Origin: Mycolicibacterium hodleri
GTDB lineage: Bacteria; Actinomycetota; Actinomycetes; Mycobacteriales; Mycobacteriaceae
Direction: 5' to 3'
NCBI RefSeq assembly: GCF_006439015.1
Contig: NZ_RCZG01000002.1
Coordinates: 124,001 to 188,000 of the forward strand
Length of the DNA stretch: 64,000 nt
Notes under the pieces: model-generated
Told to the model about the DNA's origin: nothing
What the model saw: only the letters and a program-made list of their open reading frames with translations
Database searches by the model: none
Position numbers and translations under genes: made by a program
Shown: piece after piece, positions 45,248-53,516 of the stretch
How the letters are laid out: the number at the start of each line of letters is the position of its first letter
Numbering within the stretch: the first letter of the stretch is position 1

Positions 45248-45697
45248 TTACCTGTCGCCGCTGGTGGTCTCGGCCGTGTCGGGGCTGGGCCCCGTGCCGG
45301 GGCCGGTGACGGTCTCGGCGCTGGTTCCGTCCTTGAGCAGGTTGCGGATCTCGGTGAGCAGACTCAACTCGGTGTCCTGGGCCTGCTCGACCTCGCCCTT
45401 CTTCCTGAGGCGGTTATAGGGGACGACCACCAAGAAGTAGACGACCGCAGCGACCAGAATGAAGTTGATGGCCGCGGACAGCAGAACGTTCAGGTCGATG
45501 CTCTGGCCGCCGTATATCCTGATCCGCAGGATGCCGTAGTCCGCGTCCTTGCCGACTCCGATACCGTCGATCAGAGGCTGGACGACGCTTTTGGTGAAGT
45601 TGGTGACCAGCCCAGTGAACGCCGTGCCGATGACCACCGCGATGGATAGATCGACGATGTTTCCGCGGGCGAGAAACTCCTTGAACCCCTTCAGCAC
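45248..45697 (-). CDS. mscL: Large-conductance mechanosensitive channel MscL
   Basis: This 149-aa inner-membrane emergency channel releases solutes on hypo-osmotic shock. N-terminal [31 protein letters not shown] contains the amphipathic helix and pore-lining helix 1. The periplasmic loop and helix 2 ([21 protein letters not shown]) follow, then a cytoplasmic helical bundle EIRNLLKDG. It is convergent with the porin gene. Synteny matches Rv0985c. Confidence 0.96.
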   Translation of the reverse strand: MLKGFKEFLARGNIVDLSIAVVIGTAFTGLVTNFTKSVVQPLIDGIGVGKDADYGILRIRIYGGQSIDLNVLLSAAINFILVAAVVYFLVVVPYNRLRKKGEVEQAQDTELSLLTEIRNLLKDGTSAETVTGPGTGPSPDTAETTSGDR

Positions 45698-45800
45698 CTA
45701 CGGGCTCCTTCCTGTGTGTGCGGTTCGGCCCTGCGCCTCACCTCAGGTGCACAACGCTAGCCGTGGAGACCAGGCGTGGCGGATCGCCCTCTCGATGGCC

Positions 45801-46457
45801 TCAGTGGAACGTCAGCGTGATCGCTTGCGACAACGAGGCGCCTGCCACCTCGGTCGCCGCTAGTACCGGGAGCGCAACCAGCACGACCCCATTGCGGCCT
45901 ACGTCCTTCGTCTTGGCGGACACCAGGACCACCACGGCGTTCGTGGCCACCACCCGCGGACGGTTCTCGGCGGTGCCGCCGGCCGTCTCCGACAGGGCGA
46001 CCACGTCGACGACGTCGCCCGGACGCACCAGATCGAGCAGCGCAGCGTCCGTAGGGTGCACGGGCACGATGCGCGAATCCGGCCCGATGGTTGCGGCGGC
46101 GAGCCGCGAGCTGAGCACCCGCACGTCGGTGATCACCTCGCCGCGGCGAGCAGGTCCAGTGAGGGTGGCACCGACCAGATCGTCGGTAGCCGTCTGGAAT
46201 CCGTCGGGAATCGTTGTCGCCAAACGAGATTCGGTGCGTAAGTCCGCGGCTACCAGCTCGACGCCCGGGGACAGGTCGTGCGCTGCGACGACGACGTCAG
46301 CTCGGCCGTCGGACGGATCTGGGCGCAATGCGGCCACGGCGGCCAGCACAACCAGTCCGCCGGCGGCCGCGCGCCGGAAGGCGACCGTTCGCGTCCAGTC
46401 CGGCCGCAACCCATGGGCGATGCGCGACGTCACCGACGGATTGAGTGATTCCCCCAT
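45801..46457 (-). CDS. SAF-domain membrane protein (CpaB/FlgA-like; Rv0990c-like)
   Basis: The protein is 218 aa. A single hydrophobic segment (AAAGGLVVLAAVAAL) precedes an extracytoplasmic SAF domain (VVVAAHDLSPGVELVAADLRTES and ARRGEVITDVRVLSSRL). A C-terminal part resembles CpaB (VRPGDVVDVVALSE). CpaB proteins help assemble Flp pili, but no pilus genes are nearby, so the role is unknown. Confidence 0.78.
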   Translation of the reverse strand: MGESLNPSVTSRIAHGLRPDWTRTVAFRRAAAGGLVVLAAVAALRPDPSDGRADVVVAAHDLSPGVELVAADLRTESRLATTIPDGFQTATDDLVGATLTGPARRGEVITDVRVLSSRLAAATIGPDSRIVPVHPTDAALLDLVRPGDVVDVVALSETAGGTAENRPRVVATNAVVVLVSAKTKDVGRNGVVLVALPVLAATEVAGASLSQAITLTFH

Positions 46458-46522
46458 ACGACCACGCTAGGCAGCGGACGTCCTCCGCGGCAGGGGGCGC
46501 GCAGTGACCTGTGGATAACTTC

Positions 46523-46930
46523 TCAGGTGGATGCGGCGGTGGCAGAACTCGACTTGCCCGACGAGCTCGAGCTGGAACCCGACTTGTCCGAGGTGGACGA
46601 GGAGCTCGACGCCTTCTCCGTCGACTTCGCCTTGTCCGAAGGCTTGTCGGAGGACTTGTCCGACGTCTTTTCGGAAGACTTCTCGGAAGACTTCTCGGAA
46701 GACGAGGAGGGCTCGCTGCTACCACTGGAGCCATTGATGGTGCTCTTGGAGGATTCGCGGCTGTCGTTGCGATAGAAACCGCTGCCCTTGAACACCACGC
46801 CGACGGAGCCGAAGAGCTTGCGCAACCGCCCCGAGCACTGGGGGCAGGTCGTCAGAGCATCGTCGGTAAAGGCCTGCACCGCGTCGAATCGGTTGTCGCA
46901 CTCGGTACATGCGTAGGAATAAGTCGGCAC
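46523..46930 (-). CDS. ruc: FmdB-type zinc-ribbon protein with Ser-rich tail (Ruc-like chaperone)
   Basis: The protein is 135 aa. The N-terminal zinc ribbon is VPTYSYACTECDNRFDAVQ with CPQCSGRLRKLFG (two CxxC pairs). A long disordered tail of Ser/Lys/Glu/Asp repeats (SSEKSSEKTSDKSSDK) follows. It is homologous to Rv0991c, described as a redox-regulated chaperone of M. tuberculosis. The GTG at 46930 is chosen because GGAGG lies 5 bases upstream. A CIRCE-like operator lies about 29 bases upstream, fitting heat-shock control by HrcA. Confidence 0.88.
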   Translation of the reverse strand: MPTYSYACTECDNRFDAVQAFTDDALTTCPQCSGRLRKLFGSVGVVFKGSGFYRNDSRESSKSTINGSSGSSEPSSSSEKSSEKSSEKTSDKSSDKPSDKAKSTEKASSSSSTSDKSGSSSSSSGKSSSATAAST

Positions 46931-46958
46931 CAAAACCTCCGAGAGATGACGAAACTTG

Positions 46959-46985
46959 TTAGCACTCTAACGGCTCAAGTGCTAG
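46959..46985. promoter_or_regulatory. CIRCE-like HrcA operator
   Basis: TTAGCACTC-N9-AAGTGCTAG matches the CIRCE consensus TTAGCACTC-N9-GAGTGCTAA at 16 of 18 arm positions, with the exact 9-base spacer. It lies just upstream of ruc on the minus strand. Confidence 0.8.
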
Positions 46986-47112
46986 AACCGCCACGTGGGT
47001 CGTGCCATTCCCGCGGCGCCGGCTCCGGTTGCAGTCGTCCAGCCGTCGTGGTGGCCACGTGACGGCGTCTCGGCGAAGCAGGAACGAGGCGATTGAGAAG
47101 GCTCGCCAGCTT

Positions 47113-47697
47113 TTAGTGCCGGCCCAGCGGGACCAGGCCGCGGCCAGGAGTCAGCGCGTGCGTCATCGGCACGTCGTGCGGTTCGCCGGGCAGGTGGTCG
47201 ACTACCTCGTCGTCACGGACCATCGCGACGAGCAGCGCCTCGGGGTCCGCCAGGCCCAGCGAACGGTCGTAGAAGCCCGCGCCCCTTCCGAGCCGGACAC
47301 CGTCGCGGGCGACTGCCAGAGCGGGGACCACGACCATCGCTGCGGTCCCGATCGCCGCAGCCGGTAGCCAGGGTTCGGGTGGCTCGAGCAAGCCGAACCG
47401 GGCGGCAACCAGCTCGCCTCGGTACTCACCCCAGTTCAGCGGCAGAGGGGCGCCGGCATCGTCGTCGCGCGCGACGGGCAACAAGACCCTCACGCCACCG
47501 GCGATCAGCGCATCCAGCATGGCGGGCGAACCGGGTTCGGAGCCGACGGGAGCGTAGGCGCAGACCGTGTGCTCTGGTCGTGCCAGCTCGGCCAGGTGTT
47601 TGCGAAGGGCATCGCCCTCGGCGCTGCGCATGTCGGCGGTGACTGCGCGGCGGGCGGACAGGATGGAGGCGCGCAGTTCAGCCTTCGACGGTGGCAC
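47113..47697 (-). CDS. 5-formyltetrahydrofolate cyclo-ligase (Rv0992c-like)
   Basis: Converts 5-formyl-THF to 5,10-methenyl-THF with ATP; 194 aa. The family signature is LGRGAGFYDRSL, preceded by ALAVARDGVRLGRG. The N-terminal basic helix begins SKAELRASILSARR, and ALTPGRGLVPLG closes the protein. GTG start. It is divergent from galU. The 182-base gap between this gene and ruc contains the CIRCE-like site. Confidence 0.9.
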   Translation of the reverse strand: MPPSKAELRASILSARRAVTADMRSAEGDALRKHLAELARPEHTVCAYAPVGSEPGSPAMLDALIAGGVRVLLPVARDDDAGAPLPLNWGEYRGELVAARFGLLEPPEPWLPAAAIGTAAMVVVPALAVARDGVRLGRGAGFYDRSLGLADPEALLVAMVRDDEVVDHLPGEPHDVPMTHALTPGRGLVPLGRH

Positions 47698-47757
47698 GGC
47701 TCCACGATCTCATGTAAGACATGCAGGGCTTACCCGGTTGGACGCTGCCGATGCCGT

Positions 47758-47763
47758 TATGGT
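47758..47763 (+). promoter_or_regulatory. -10 box of a leaderless galU promoter (TATGGT)
   Basis: TATGGT lies 7 bases before the ATG at 47771. No ribosome-binding site is present. Confidence 0.5.
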
Positions 47764-47770
47764 GTGAACG

Positions 47771-48685
47771 ATGACGACACGGGCATTGGTGCCGATCCCA
47801 CGTACCGCGATCGTTCCGGCCGCCGGTTTGGGAACACGATTTCTACCTGCGACGAAGACTGTGCCGAAGGAGTTGCTGCCGGTCGTCGACACGCCTGGCA
47901 TCGAGCTCGTCGCCGCAGAGGCGGCGGAGGCCGGCGCTGAGCGGCTCATCATCGTCACCTCGTCGGGCAAGGACGGCGTCGTCGCGCATTTCGTCGAAGA
48001 TCTGATCCTCGAGGGCACGCTGGAGGCCCGCGGTAAGCACCTGATGTTGGAGAAGGTGCGTCGCGCGCCCGCACTGATCAAGGTCGAGTCGGTGGTGCAG
48101 GCCGAACCCCTTGGTCTCGGACATGCCGTGAGTTGCGTCGAGCCGAGCCTGTTACCCGAAGAGGATGCCGTCGCGGTGTTGCTGCCCGACGATCTGGTGT
48201 TGCCGACGGGCGTGCTGGAGACCATGTCGAAGGTGCGCGCCAAACGCGGGGGGTCGGTGCTGTGCGCCATCGAGGTGCCCGCCGACGAGATCAGTGCCTA
48301 CGGCGTGTTCGACGTAGAGGTGGTGCCCGACGCCGTCAATCCAAATGTGTTGCGCGTCAAGGGCATGGTGGAGAAGCCGAAGGCGGAGGACGCCCCGTCG
48401 CTGTACGCCGCCGCGGGTCGCTACGTTCTGGACCGCGCGATCTTCGATGCGCTGCGTCGGGTGCAGAAGGGAGTCGGCGGTGAGATCCAGCTGACCGACG
48501 CCATCGCTCTGCTGATCGAGGAGGGTCATCCCGTTCACGTAGTGGTGCACCGAGGTTCCCGACACGACCTGGGAAATCCCGGCGGGTACCTCAAGGCTGC
48601 GGTTGACTTTGCATTGGAACGTGACGACTACGGTCCGGAATTGCGGCGCTGGTTGGTCGAGCGATTGGGCGTGGGCACCAACTGA
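47771..48685 (+). CDS. galU: UTP-glucose-1-phosphate uridylyltransferase
   Basis: Makes UDP-glucose for envelope glycans, trehalose and glycogen. The protein is 304 aa. The nucleotide-binding N-terminus is AIVPAAGLGTRFLPATKTVPKE. QAEPLGLGHAV, LLPDDLVL and the metal/sugar region VEKPKAEDAPS are standard. It leads the galU-glp-rimJ-glpR cluster, as in Rv0993-Rv0996. Confidence 0.96.
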   Translation: MTTRALVPIPRTAIVPAAGLGTRFLPATKTVPKELLPVVDTPGIELVAAEAAEAGAERLIIVTSSGKDGVVAHFVEDLILEGTLEARGKHLMLEKVRRAPALIKVESVVQAEPLGLGHAVSCVEPSLLPEEDAVAVLLPDDLVLPTGVLETMSKVRAKRGGSVLCAIEVPADEISAYGVFDVEVVPDAVNPNVLRVKGMVEKPKAEDAPSLYAAAGRYVLDRAIFDALRRVQKGVGGEIQLTDAIALLIEEGHPVHVVVHRGSRHDLGNPGGYLKAAVDFALERDDYGPELRRWLVERLGVGTN

Positions 48686-48723
48686 CTACGGTGGGGGCTC
48701 CGCGACTGAAGAGAGGCACCTGA

Positions 48724-49983
48724 GTGCGTTCGGTGGAGGAGCAGCAGGCAAGGGTGGCTGCCGCCGCGGTGGCGCCGAGGCCCGTGCGGGTGGCCATTGC
48801 CGAAGCGCAGGGACTGATGTGCGCCGAGGAGGTCGTCACCGAACGCCCGCTGCCGGGCTTTGACCAAGCGGCGATCGACGGGTACGCGGTACGCAGCGTC
48901 GACGTCCTTGGCATCGAGTCCGGTGATGACGGTGAGAGCGAACGTGCCGCCGACGTCAGCCTGCCCGTCATGGGTCTGATCGAAGCCGGTGCAAAGACGC
49001 CAAGCAGACTGCAACCCCGCCAGGCGGCGCGAGTGCAGACGGGCGCACCCATGCCCACATTGGCCGACGCGGTGCTTCCGTTGCGCTGGACCGACGGTGG
49101 TGACTCCCGCGTGCGCGTGTTGCGCGGTGTGCGGTCGGGTGCCTACGTGCGTCGGACGGGTGACGACGTTCAGCCGGGTGACGTGGCCGTCCGGTCGGGA
49201 ACCATCATCGGCGCGGCGCAGGTGGGCCTGCTCGCTGCGGTGGGGCGGGAGCGGGTGCTGGTGCATCCGCGCCCCCGGCTGTCGGTGATGAGCGTCGGCG
49301 GTGAATTGGTCGACGTCGCGCGGACTCCTGGCAATGGGCAGGTCTACGACGTCAATTCCTATGCGCTGGCAGCGGCGGGCCGAGACGCCGGAGCCGAGGT
49401 GAACCGCGTCGGCATCGTAGACACCGAGTCGAAGACTCTGCGCGACGTGGTCGAGGGGCAGATCAACCGCGCCGAGGTGTTGGTGATCGCAGGCGCGGTG
49501 GGTGGTACGGCCGCCGAGAGTGTGCGGGCCGTCCTCTCGGATCTCGGCGACATGGAGGTGGCGCGAATCGCCATGCACCCCGGGTCAGTGCAGGGCTTCG
49601 GCCAACTGGGCCGCGACGGGGTGCCCGTCTTCCTGTTGCCTGCCAATCCGGTGAGCGCGCTGGTGGTGTTCGAGGTGATGGTGCGTCCTCTCATCCGCAT
49701 GTCGCTGGGCAAGAGGCAGCCGCTTCGGCGCGTCGTCCAGGCCCGCACGTTGTCGCCCATCTCGTCGGTGGCGGGGCGCAAGGGCTACCTCCGCGGTCAG
49801 CTGATGCGTGACCAGGACACGGGTGAGTACCTAGTGCAGGCTCTCGGCGGGGCGCCCGGGGCGTCGTCGCACCTGCTGGCGACGCTCGCCGAGGCGAACT
49901 GCCTGGTCGTGATTCCCAGCGACGCCGAGCAGGTCCGCACCGGTGAGATTGTCGACGTGGCCTTCCTGGCCCAACGCGGCTGA
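48724..49983 (+). CDS. moeA1: MoeA/gephyrin-like protein (Rv0994; Glp-like)
   Basis: This 419-aa protein has the MoeA fold: GFDQAAIDGYAVRS, VQTGAPMPTLADAVLP, the MPT-binding domain (VMSVGGELVDV, NGQVYDVNSYALAA, AGAVGGTA), HPGSVQGFGQ and LPANPVSALVVFEV. MoeA inserts molybdate into molybdopterin. In Corynebacterium the orthologue next to a glpR gene (Glp) binds FtsZ and works in division, and here the glpR-like gene is two genes downstream. Either role is possible. GTG start with GAGAGG upstream. Confidence 0.93.
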   Translation: MRSVEEQQARVAAAAVAPRPVRVAIAEAQGLMCAEEVVTERPLPGFDQAAIDGYAVRSVDVLGIESGDDGESERAADVSLPVMGLIEAGAKTPSRLQPRQAARVQTGAPMPTLADAVLPLRWTDGGDSRVRVLRGVRSGAYVRRTGDDVQPGDVAVRSGTIIGAAQVGLLAAVGRERVLVHPRPRLSVMSVGGELVDVARTPGNGQVYDVNSYALAAAGRDAGAEVNRVGIVDTESKTLRDVVEGQINRAEVLVIAGAVGGTAAESVRAVLSDLGDMEVARIAMHPGSVQGFGQLGRDGVPVFLLPANPVSALVVFEVMVRPLIRMSLGKRQPLRRVVQARTLSPISSVAGRKGYLRGQLMRDQDTGEYLVQALGGAPGASSHLLATLAEANCLVVIPSDAEQVRTGEIVDVAFLAQRG

Positions 49984-49995
49984 CGAAGTCCGGAC

Positions 49996-50649
49996 ATGAA
50001 CTTGTGGCGCTCGACGTCGATGCATCCCGGTTGGCCACAGTCGGTTGGTCCGTTGCGGGTGCCCGCGGGTCTCGTTCGGCTGCGGCCGGTGCGGCTGCGC
50101 GATGGCGCGGTGTGGAGCCGCATCCGGCTGGCCGATCAGGCCCATCTAGAACCCTGGGAGCCCGTCGCCGAACTGAATTGGGAAGCGCGCCACACCCTTT
50201 CGGCATGGCCGTCGATCTGTTCCGGGCTTCGCGCTGAGGCTCGAAGGGGTCGGATGCTGCCCTACGCGATCGAACTCGATGGCGAATTCTGCGGGCAACT
50301 GACGATCGGCAACGTGACGCACGGGGCGTTGCGGTCGGCCTGGATCGGATACTGGGTGGCCAAGGAGCGCAACGGTGGCGGGGTGGCGACGGCCGCGCTG
50401 GCGCTTGGCCTCGATCACGGCTTTGGGCCGGTGGGTCTGCACCGCATCGAAGCGACCGTCCGCCCCGAGAATGCCCCAAGTCGGGCCGTGCTGGCCAAGG
50501 CCCGGTTTCGTGAGGAGGGTCTTCTCAAGCGCTATCTAGAGGTCGAGGGGGCTTGGCGCGATCACCTTCTGGTGGCGATCACGATCGAAGAGTTGGCGGG
50601 CTCGGCAACCTCGGCGCTGGTCCGCGATGGCCGCGCGAGTTGGGCATAG
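49996..50649 (+). CDS. rimJ: GNAT acetyltransferase, RimJ-like
   Basis: This 217-aa GNAT-fold N-acetyltransferase resembles RimJ/RimL, which acetylate ribosomal protein N-termini. GLVRLRPVRLRDGAVW begins the fold, and SAWIGYWVAKERNGGGVATAALAL contains the acetyl-CoA-binding V and glycine loop. LHRIEATVRPENAPSRAVLAKARFREEG completes it. It corresponds to Rv0995. The true substrate is not fixed by sequence. It starts 12 bases after moeA1. Confidence 0.9.
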   Translation: MNLWRSTSMHPGWPQSVGPLRVPAGLVRLRPVRLRDGAVWSRIRLADQAHLEPWEPVAELNWEARHTLSAWPSICSGLRAEARRGRMLPYAIELDGEFCGQLTIGNVTHGALRSAWIGYWVAKERNGGGVATAALALGLDHGFGPVGLHRIEATVRPENAPSRAVLAKARFREEGLLKRYLEVEGAWRDHLLVAITIEELAGSATSALVRDGRASWA

Positions 50650-50696
50650 GCGTGTGGCAGTTGTGACATAAGGGACAGATGTGCTTGTAAGAGTCG

Positions 50697-50714
50697 AATT
50701 ACAGGTGTGTAATT
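50697..50714. promoter_or_regulatory. Palindrome upstream of the GlpR-like gene
   Basis: AATTACAGGTGTGTAATT has perfect 7-bp arms around GGTG, 68 bases before the start at 50783. It is AT-rich against the local background and looks like an operator. The regulator is unknown. Confidence 0.4.
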
Positions 50715-50782
50715 GACCTCGGCGCGTCGCCCCCGGACGCGCTGGTCACGGACCTAGTCTTACGGGGAAAGGAGCCGGCGAC

Positions 50783-51856
50783 ATGCCAAGCATTCCCCAA
50801 TCCCTTCTGTGGATATCTCTCGTGGTGCTCTGGTTGTTCGTGCTCGTGCCCATGCTGGTCAGCAAGCGAGACACCGTTCGTCGTACTAGCGACGTAGCGC
50901 TCGCGACGCGCGTGCTGAACACCGCGAGTGGCGCGCGACTGCTGCGCCGCCGCAAGCCGGCTGCCGGCCATCACAGCGATCCGGACTGGCGTCCGACCTA
51001 CGATGACCTCGACGAGTACGACGAGCAAGAGGACGCCGAGCCCGTCGCGACGCCGCGCAAGTCAGTCGTGGTGATGGCCGCCGCGAAGGTACAGGCCGAA
51101 TCCGAGTACCTCGACGTCGACGTCGTCGAGGAGGATTCCGGGGCCCTGCCGCTCGGCGCGTCCGCGCAGTTGGCCTTCGATCAAGAGCCCGAGTTGCCAT
51201 TGGAGTTCGACGACAGCACTGCGACGTTCACGTTCGACGATCTGCAGGAGCTCGACGACGTCGAGAAGGAAGAAGTCGAAGTCGACGCGAGCGAAGAAGC
51301 GATGACCGACGAATTCGCCGCCGTCTCGCAAGACGACACGGACTACGACTACGAGTACGTCGACGACACCTCCGGGGTCGAAGAGTCGTCGGAACCCGAC
51401 ATTCATGTCGCAGGGACGAAGTCTCAGAAGCGGCGCCTTGGCCACGAATCCACGACCGCTACCAGGGTGGCTGCCCGCAAGTTCGCGTTCCGCAAGCGGA
51501 TGCTGATGGCGGCGGCCGTGCTGCTGCTGGTCACCGCGATCGCGGCCTACTTCATGTCGTCGACGTTCTGGTGGGTGTGCGGCACCGTGGGTGCCTTCAC
51601 CATCCTCTACCTCGGTTACCTACGCCGCCAGACGCGCATCGAGGAGCAGGTGCGGCGCAGGCGCGCGCAGCGAATCAGGCGGTCGCACCTCGGCGTCGAG
51701 AACACCAACGACATGGAGTTCGACGTCGTGCCAGCGCGGCTTCGTCGGCCCGGATCGGTGGTCCTGGAGATCGACGACGAGGATCCAATCTTCGAGCACC
51801 TGGACTACGCGCCGTTCGCGAGCGAGTACGACCTGCCCCACGCTGCCGGTCAGTAG
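50783..51856 (+). CDS. GlpR/SepX-like membrane protein (Rv0996-like)
   Basis: The protein is 357 aa. An N-terminal transmembrane helix (LLWISLVVLWLFVLVPMLVSK) leads to a long, very acidic cytoplasmic region (about 65-215, rich in DD and EE). A helical hairpin in the membrane follows (MLMAAAVLLLVTAIAAYFM and WVCGTVGAFTILYLGYL), then a basic segment RRQTRIEEQVRRRRAQRIRR and an acidic tail. This matches Rv0996 and the corynebacterial GlpR, the membrane receptor for Glp in the divisome. AAGGAG lies 8 bases before the ATG. Confidence 0.85.
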   Translation: MPSIPQSLLWISLVVLWLFVLVPMLVSKRDTVRRTSDVALATRVLNTASGARLLRRRKPAAGHHSDPDWRPTYDDLDEYDEQEDAEPVATPRKSVVVMAAAKVQAESEYLDVDVVEEDSGALPLGASAQLAFDQEPELPLEFDDSTATFTFDDLQELDDVEKEEVEVDASEEAMTDEFAAVSQDDTDYDYEYVDDTSGVEESSEPDIHVAGTKSQKRRLGHESTTATRVAARKFAFRKRMLMAAAVLLLVTAIAAYFMSSTFWWVCGTVGAFTILYLGYLRRQTRIEEQVRRRRAQRIRRSHLGVENTNDMEFDVVPARLRRPGSVVLEIDDEDPIFEHLDYAPFASEYDLPHAAGQ

Positions 51857-51908
51857 CTCGGATTTTCTGGGGGGACACCGGCACTGGTAGCCTGTGCTAC
51901 CGGTACAA

Positions 51909-51981
51909 GGGGCTATAGCGCAGTTGGTAGCGCGTCTCGTTCGCATCGAGAAGGTCAGGGGTTCGATTCCCCTTAGCTCCA
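51909..51981 (+). tRNA. tRNA-Ala (anticodon CGC)
   Basis: A complete 73-nt cloverleaf: acceptor stem GGGGCTA paired with TAGCTCC plus discriminator A, D-arm GCGC-AGTTGGTA-GCGC, anticodon stem TCTCG/CGAGA with loop TTCGCAT (anticodon CGC reads GCG, Ala), and T-arm GGGG-TTCGATT-CCCC. CCA is not encoded. It marks the end of the conserved gene order. Confidence 0.97.
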
Positions 51982-51988
51982 CTTTTCG

Positions 51989-52005
51989 GACACTTCGGTG
52001 TCTTT
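51989..52005 (+). terminator. Terminator after tRNA-Ala
   Basis: GACAC-TTCG-GTGTC forms a UUCG tetraloop hairpin followed by TTT, directly after the tRNA. Confidence 0.7.
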
Positions 52006-52319
52006 ACTCGAACCCTGTTCTTCGTTCGCGCCCGATGCGATTTGAACTACCCCGGGTTAGTTCAGACAACTGGGCGCGGATTTTGGCGAGCGGCGTCCTA
52101 CACGGTGCCGGCTTCGCGAGAAGATCCCTCTTCCGCGCCCCCGTGTAGTACCGCTAGGTTTTGAGGGCTGGCCTTGCTGCCCGGGCTGTGCGGAACGCAC
52201 TGACGGCTCGCGGCAGCTGGACTGCAAATGGGCATGACGCGTGGGAGTTGAACATTTCCCAACGTCAGCGCGTTGTCTTCTATGGCCGGTAGTTCGTTCG
52301 TAAAGGCGGGGGAGACGCG
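52006..52319. promoter_or_regulatory. TRNA-proximal intergenic region with palindromes
   Basis: No gene was recognised between the tRNA terminator and the methyltransferase. GAACTACCCCGGGTTAGTTC (52044-52063) is a 20-bp near-perfect palindrome. CTACACGG (52098-52105) and CCGTGTAG (52141-52148) form another inverted repeat. These may be operators for the methyltransferase or traces of an integration event. GGGGGAG precedes the ATG at 52320. Confidence 0.45.
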
Positions 52320-53411
52320 ATGCCAAGAGATATCAAGATTCCACCCGCCAAAGTGGCGCGTATTGGCGAGCGTCTTCGCGACTACCTCTATCTACTTCAT
52401 CGACGATCGGCGCCCGCGCCGGTGGCGATGCTGGAGATGATCATGGCTGCATGGGTATCGCAGGCAATTCAAGCGGCCGCCGAACTTGGCATCGCCGACA
52501 CCCTCGCCGAACGTCCATTGCCCTTGGATGAATTGGCAAACCGCGTCGGTGCGGACCCCGACGCCCTCAGGCGACTGATGCGGGCATTGATCAGCCGTGG
52601 CATCTTCCGCCAGCGTCGCGGCGGAAGATATGAGCTGACCGCTCTCGGTGAAACCCTTCGCTCGGACACCCGGTTCTCGATGAACGCGTATGCGCGCTTT
52701 GTCGGTTCGCCGCAACACCGGGAGCATTGGAGTTATCTGGTCGAATCGGTCAGGACGGGCAAGCCGATCATTCCGCAACTGCGCGGAAAGGACGGATTCG
52801 ATTATCTCCGGGATGAACCCGAGCTCGCGAAGGGTTTCAACGACGCGATGACCGACCTCGCCGGCCTGGCGGCGCATGCCTTCGTTCCCGGATACAACTT
52901 CGGTCCGTACCGCACGATCGTTGATGTCGGCGGTGGGCACGGGGCGCTGCTGTCCACCATCTTGGCCGCAACACCGAACGCGCGGGGCGTACTCTATGAC
53001 CTGCCCGAGGTCGTCGCGGGTGCGCCCCCGCTACTCTCTGCGCCGGGAATCAAAGACCGGGTGCGCGTCGAAGGTGGGTCGTTCTTTGACAGCGTTCCCT
53101 CCGGCGGCGACGCCTATGTCCTCAAGAACGTTATCCACGACTGGCCTGATGAGCAGGCCGTTGCGATCCTGCGTAACGTGCGTGCGGCCGCCGGTGCGGA
53201 TTCGACAGTACTGCTAGTGGAGATGGTGCTCCCCGAGCACGACCGTGACTTCGCGGGTAAGTGGAGTGACGTGGAGATGCTGCTGGATGCGAACGGCCGC
53301 GAACGCGACGCCGCGGAATACCGAGATCTGCTTAGGCAAGGCGGATTTCGGATGAACCGGATAGTGCAAACAGCCTCACCGTACAGCGTTGTCGAAGCAA
53401 CGCCCGCGTGA
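52320..53411 (+). CDS. SAM-dependent O-methyltransferase (hydroxyneurosporene/COMT type)
   Basis: This 363-aa class I methyltransferase has an N-terminal winged-helix dimerisation domain (about 35-115: AAELGIADTLAERPLPLDELANRVGA, RGGRYELTALGETLR) and a C-terminal Rossmann domain. Motif I is IVDVGGGHGALL, the catalytic His is in KNVIHDWPDEQA and VLLVEMVLPEHD follows. The general-base His of phenolic O-methyltransferases is present. Beside a dialkylresorcinol-type cluster it probably methylates a phenolic OH of the product (inference). It is convergent with the acyl-AMP ligase gene, 105 bases apart, and separately transcribed. Confidence 0.88.
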   Translation: MPRDIKIPPAKVARIGERLRDYLYLLHRRSAPAPVAMLEMIMAAWVSQAIQAAAELGIADTLAERPLPLDELANRVGADPDALRRLMRALISRGIFRQRRGGRYELTALGETLRSDTRFSMNAYARFVGSPQHREHWSYLVESVRTGKPIIPQLRGKDGFDYLRDEPELAKGFNDAMTDLAGLAAHAFVPGYNFGPYRTIVDVGGGHGALLSTILAATPNARGVLYDLPEVVAGAPPLLSAPGIKDRVRVEGGSFFDSVPSGGDAYVLKNVIHDWPDEQAVAILRNVRAAAGADSTVLLVEMVLPEHDRDFAGKWSDVEMLLDANGRERDAAEYRDLLRQGGFRMNRIVQTASPYSVVEATPA

Positions 53412-53516
53412 CTGAAATAATCTCCGACCGACCGACGGGGTGTGATTTGCGCGAGCCCACGTGGCGGGCCGTCGACGGCAACGAGCAGGGTCGTCAGCCT
53501 TGTCTCTCGGAATCGA

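Noticed and set aside
46527..46775. Acidic plus-strand frame with SED-type repeats
   Set aside because: It is the complement of the Ser/Lys-rich tail of the ruc gene; the repeats come from that tail's codons.
51894..52148. Open frame running through tRNA-Ala
   Set aside because: It covers the tRNA and its terminator and has no start signal.
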